Assembly (NCBI GenBank): GCA_964486335.1
Contig: CAZAMB010000001.1
Span: forward strand, 62,001 to 126,000
Direction of reading: 5' to 3'
DNA length: 64,000 nucleotides
Origin: CAZAMB01 sp964486335
Lineage (GTDB): Bacteria > Planctomycetota > Phycisphaerae > UBA1845
Shown: one piece after another, positions 62,781 through 64,000 of the stretch
Position numbering within the stretch: the stretch's first letter is position 1
Layout: each line of letters starts with the position of its first letter
The notes under the pieces: generated by a model
What the model was told of the DNA's origin: nothing
Databases searched by the model: none
Seen by the model: the letters and a program-made list of their open reading frames with translations, nothing else
Program-made: the position numbers and the translations under genes

Positions 62781-63722
62781 ATGTATCTGTACGGTCCGCT
62801 GGGGCCGATCGCCCGGACGGCCGAGTATGGAAACAACGACGTGAGCGACAACCGCACCGTGTACTATCTCCGCGACGCGATGGGCGGCCACACGGGTCTG
62901 CTGCTCGACCACGACGCCGACCTGTCGACGCCGTCGCAGGCGTCGTTTTCGGTCTACGACGCCTTCGGCAACGGAATGTCGCCGGGCTCGCCGAGCGGGC
63001 TGGCCGGTTCGTTCGCTTGGCGCGGCGGCGAGGGGAGCGTCCGCGACGCGGCCCCGAACCTCGTCTACATGCAGGCCCGGCACTACGACCCGACCATCGG
63101 GCGGTTCCTCCAGCCGGACACGATGACCCTCGCCAGCACCACCACGCAGGGGATGAACAAGTACATCTACTGCGAAAATGATCCGGTGAACCGGAGTGAT
63201 CCAACCGGAAAGATCTGGCATTTCGTGGTTGGTCTGCTTTTCGCCGGATTGGTTGGAGGATTCTTGAATTGGGCTGCGAGTGGATTTGACGGCGGATTCG
63301 GTTCAGGCGCCGTTGCAGGGATTATTAGTGCAGCCGCTGTGATGGGTCTAGCGCCCTATATCGGCTTCACTCTCGCTGGTGCCGTCGGTGGCGGGTTGGC
63401 CTCTGGCGTTACTGCCCGAATGGGGGGCGGTAGCTGGCGTCAGGCGCGGGATGCAGCACTACTCGGTGCCTTCTTTGGTGGTTTATTGGGATTCCTTGCC
63501 GGGTTTTCAAGTGGCGCCAGTACCTCGCGCGACATATTGGGATTCAACGAGGTAGAGCTGGCTTATTGGTTATTCGGGATAGACATCGAGGCGACGGGCA
63601 TTCTGGTAGGGCGGTGCATCCTGTCGAAGAGAGACTCCAATTTTGGCAGAAGCGAAGCCAGCCATTTGACACGACGGTTACTTGTTCGAGGTCATAGTAA
63701 ACTCACGGCCGTAATCGCATGA
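62781..63722 (+). CDS. Truncated RHS core protein with hydrophobic C-terminal tail (orphan RHS toxin-like)
   Basis: The frame is open from after a TAA at 62742, and the first ATG is 62781, giving 313 residues. It encodes the end of an RHS-repeat core: YLYGPLGPIARTAEYG, YYLRDAMGGHTGLLLD, MQARHYDPTIGRFLQPD and YIYCENDPVNRSDPTGK. RHS cores normally follow hundreds of residues of YD repeats, which are absent here. After the core comes a variable C-terminal region of ~170 residues with Gly-rich hydrophobic helices (WHFVVGLLFAGLVGGFLNWA, YIGFTLAGAVGGGLASG), then a polar end. In polymorphic toxins such tails are effectors; a membrane-active one would fit. A membrane gene follows at 63750. Confidence 0.75.
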   Translation: MYLYGPLGPIARTAEYGNNDVSDNRTVYYLRDAMGGHTGLLLDHDADLSTPSQASFSVYDAFGNGMSPGSPSGLAGSFAWRGGEGSVRDAAPNLVYMQARHYDPTIGRFLQPDTMTLASTTTQGMNKYIYCENDPVNRSDPTGKIWHFVVGLLFAGLVGGFLNWAASGFDGGFGSGAVAGIISAAAVMGLAPYIGFTLAGAVGGGLASGVTARMGGGSWRQARDAALLGAFFGGLLGFLAGFSSGASTSRDILGFNEVELAYWLFGIDIEATGILVGRCILSKRDSNFGRSEASHLTRRLLVRGHSKLTAVIA

Positions 63723-63749
63723 TGTTTCACCACGCGAGATTTCAGAAAT

Positions 63750-64000
63750 GACTCCGAAACTCAGCGTACTGATCTTCCTATTCGAGATCGTCGTATTTGG
63801 CTTGTTCCCTTTGACGTTGCTTTTCTGCTGCACACAATCTGACGCGAGAATACTAGTTGTCTGCTTTTCGATTTGCACTCTCGCCCTTGTAGTTTGGCAG
63901 ACACTAAGATTGGGCATGGAGCGCGCAATAGCCGCAATATGCAGACGAGATGCTCTTATCGGCGCGGGTCTTTGCTTCGCCGCCGGAGCGTACTTATGGA
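63750..64000 (+). CDS. Membrane protein cut by the window edge (possible immunity protein)
   Basis: From ATG 63750 the frame runs open to the window end (about 83 residues). It has hydrophobic helices at residues ~5-27 (SVLIFLFEIVVFGLFPLTLL) and ~35-52 (ILVVCFSICTLALVVW), and a third begins near the edge (ALIGAGLCFAAGAYL). No family was recognised. It starts 27 bp after the RHS fragment in the same orientation, where an immunity gene is usually found. That role is inference from position only. Confidence 0.55.

Overview
The window is a GC-rich bacterial chromosome segment, most likely from a planctomycete (Phycisphaerae-like). This is an inference from content: many very large secreted proteins built from Cys-rich 'ACCLP-G-C' repeats, dockerin-like Asp/Gly calcium loops and thrombospondin type-3 loops; an LpxB gene, so lipid A and a diderm envelope; few clear Shine-Dalgarno sites; and palindromic intergenic repeats. 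No rRNA, tRNA or CRISPR was seen.

Layout. 1-7.9 kb: two divergent cytochrome operons. The minus operon encodes an outer-membrane beta-barrel, an NHL-propeller lipoprotein and a multiheme cytochrome cut by the window edge, coupled by ATGA overlaps. The plus operon encodes two multiheme c-type lipoproteins. Together they look like a porin-cytochrome electron conduit. 8-11.4 kb: a DUF4287/SRPBCC protein and the pyruvate dehydrogenase E1 gene aceE. 11.4-22.5 kb: an accessory array on the minus strand. It holds one long Cys-rich modular protein with a C-terminal metzincin motif (P1), two paralogues without an N-terminus or start codon (P2, P3), a remnant (P4), and exported or membrane partner proteins between them. 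The layout resembles polymorphic-toxin orphan-cassette arrays. P1 has a good promoter, a leader and a signal peptide that is separated from the body by one in-frame TAA. I consider this array the best candidate for an undescribed system.

22.7-30.3 kb: a methyltransferase, a Cys/Met-metabolism PLP lyase, a compact three-gene cassette with a TIGR04255-like protein, and etfB-etfA plus a membrane Fe-S oxidoreductase (ETF to quinone electron transfer). 30.3-36.8 kb: a 1612-residue secreted protein behind a consensus-like promoter and a long leader, and a small exported protein. 37-41.2 kb: a housekeeping operon gap-(86 aa)-pgk-rpe-accD. 41.3-51.2 kb: secreted M14 carboxypeptidase, methyltransferase, MaoC hydratase, lpxB, rpsB-tsf with a terminator, a TlpA-like thioredoxin, a flavin reductase, tadA and an arsenate-reductase-like phosphatase.

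51.2-56.1 kb: a multi-headed Kazal/Kunitz inhibitor protein, a transposon-like repeat element holding three 147-bp tandem units, and a mosaic Cys-rich lipoprotein ending at a perfect 12-bp hairpin. 56.3-62.4 kb: ispF, cysS, two glycosyltransferases and cystathionine beta-synthase. 62.5-64 kb: a second copy of the repeat element beside an N-terminally truncated RHS core with a hydrophobic tail, then a membrane protein cut by the window edge, which resembles an orphan RHS toxin/immunity pair.

All functional statements come from motif reading without database searches.
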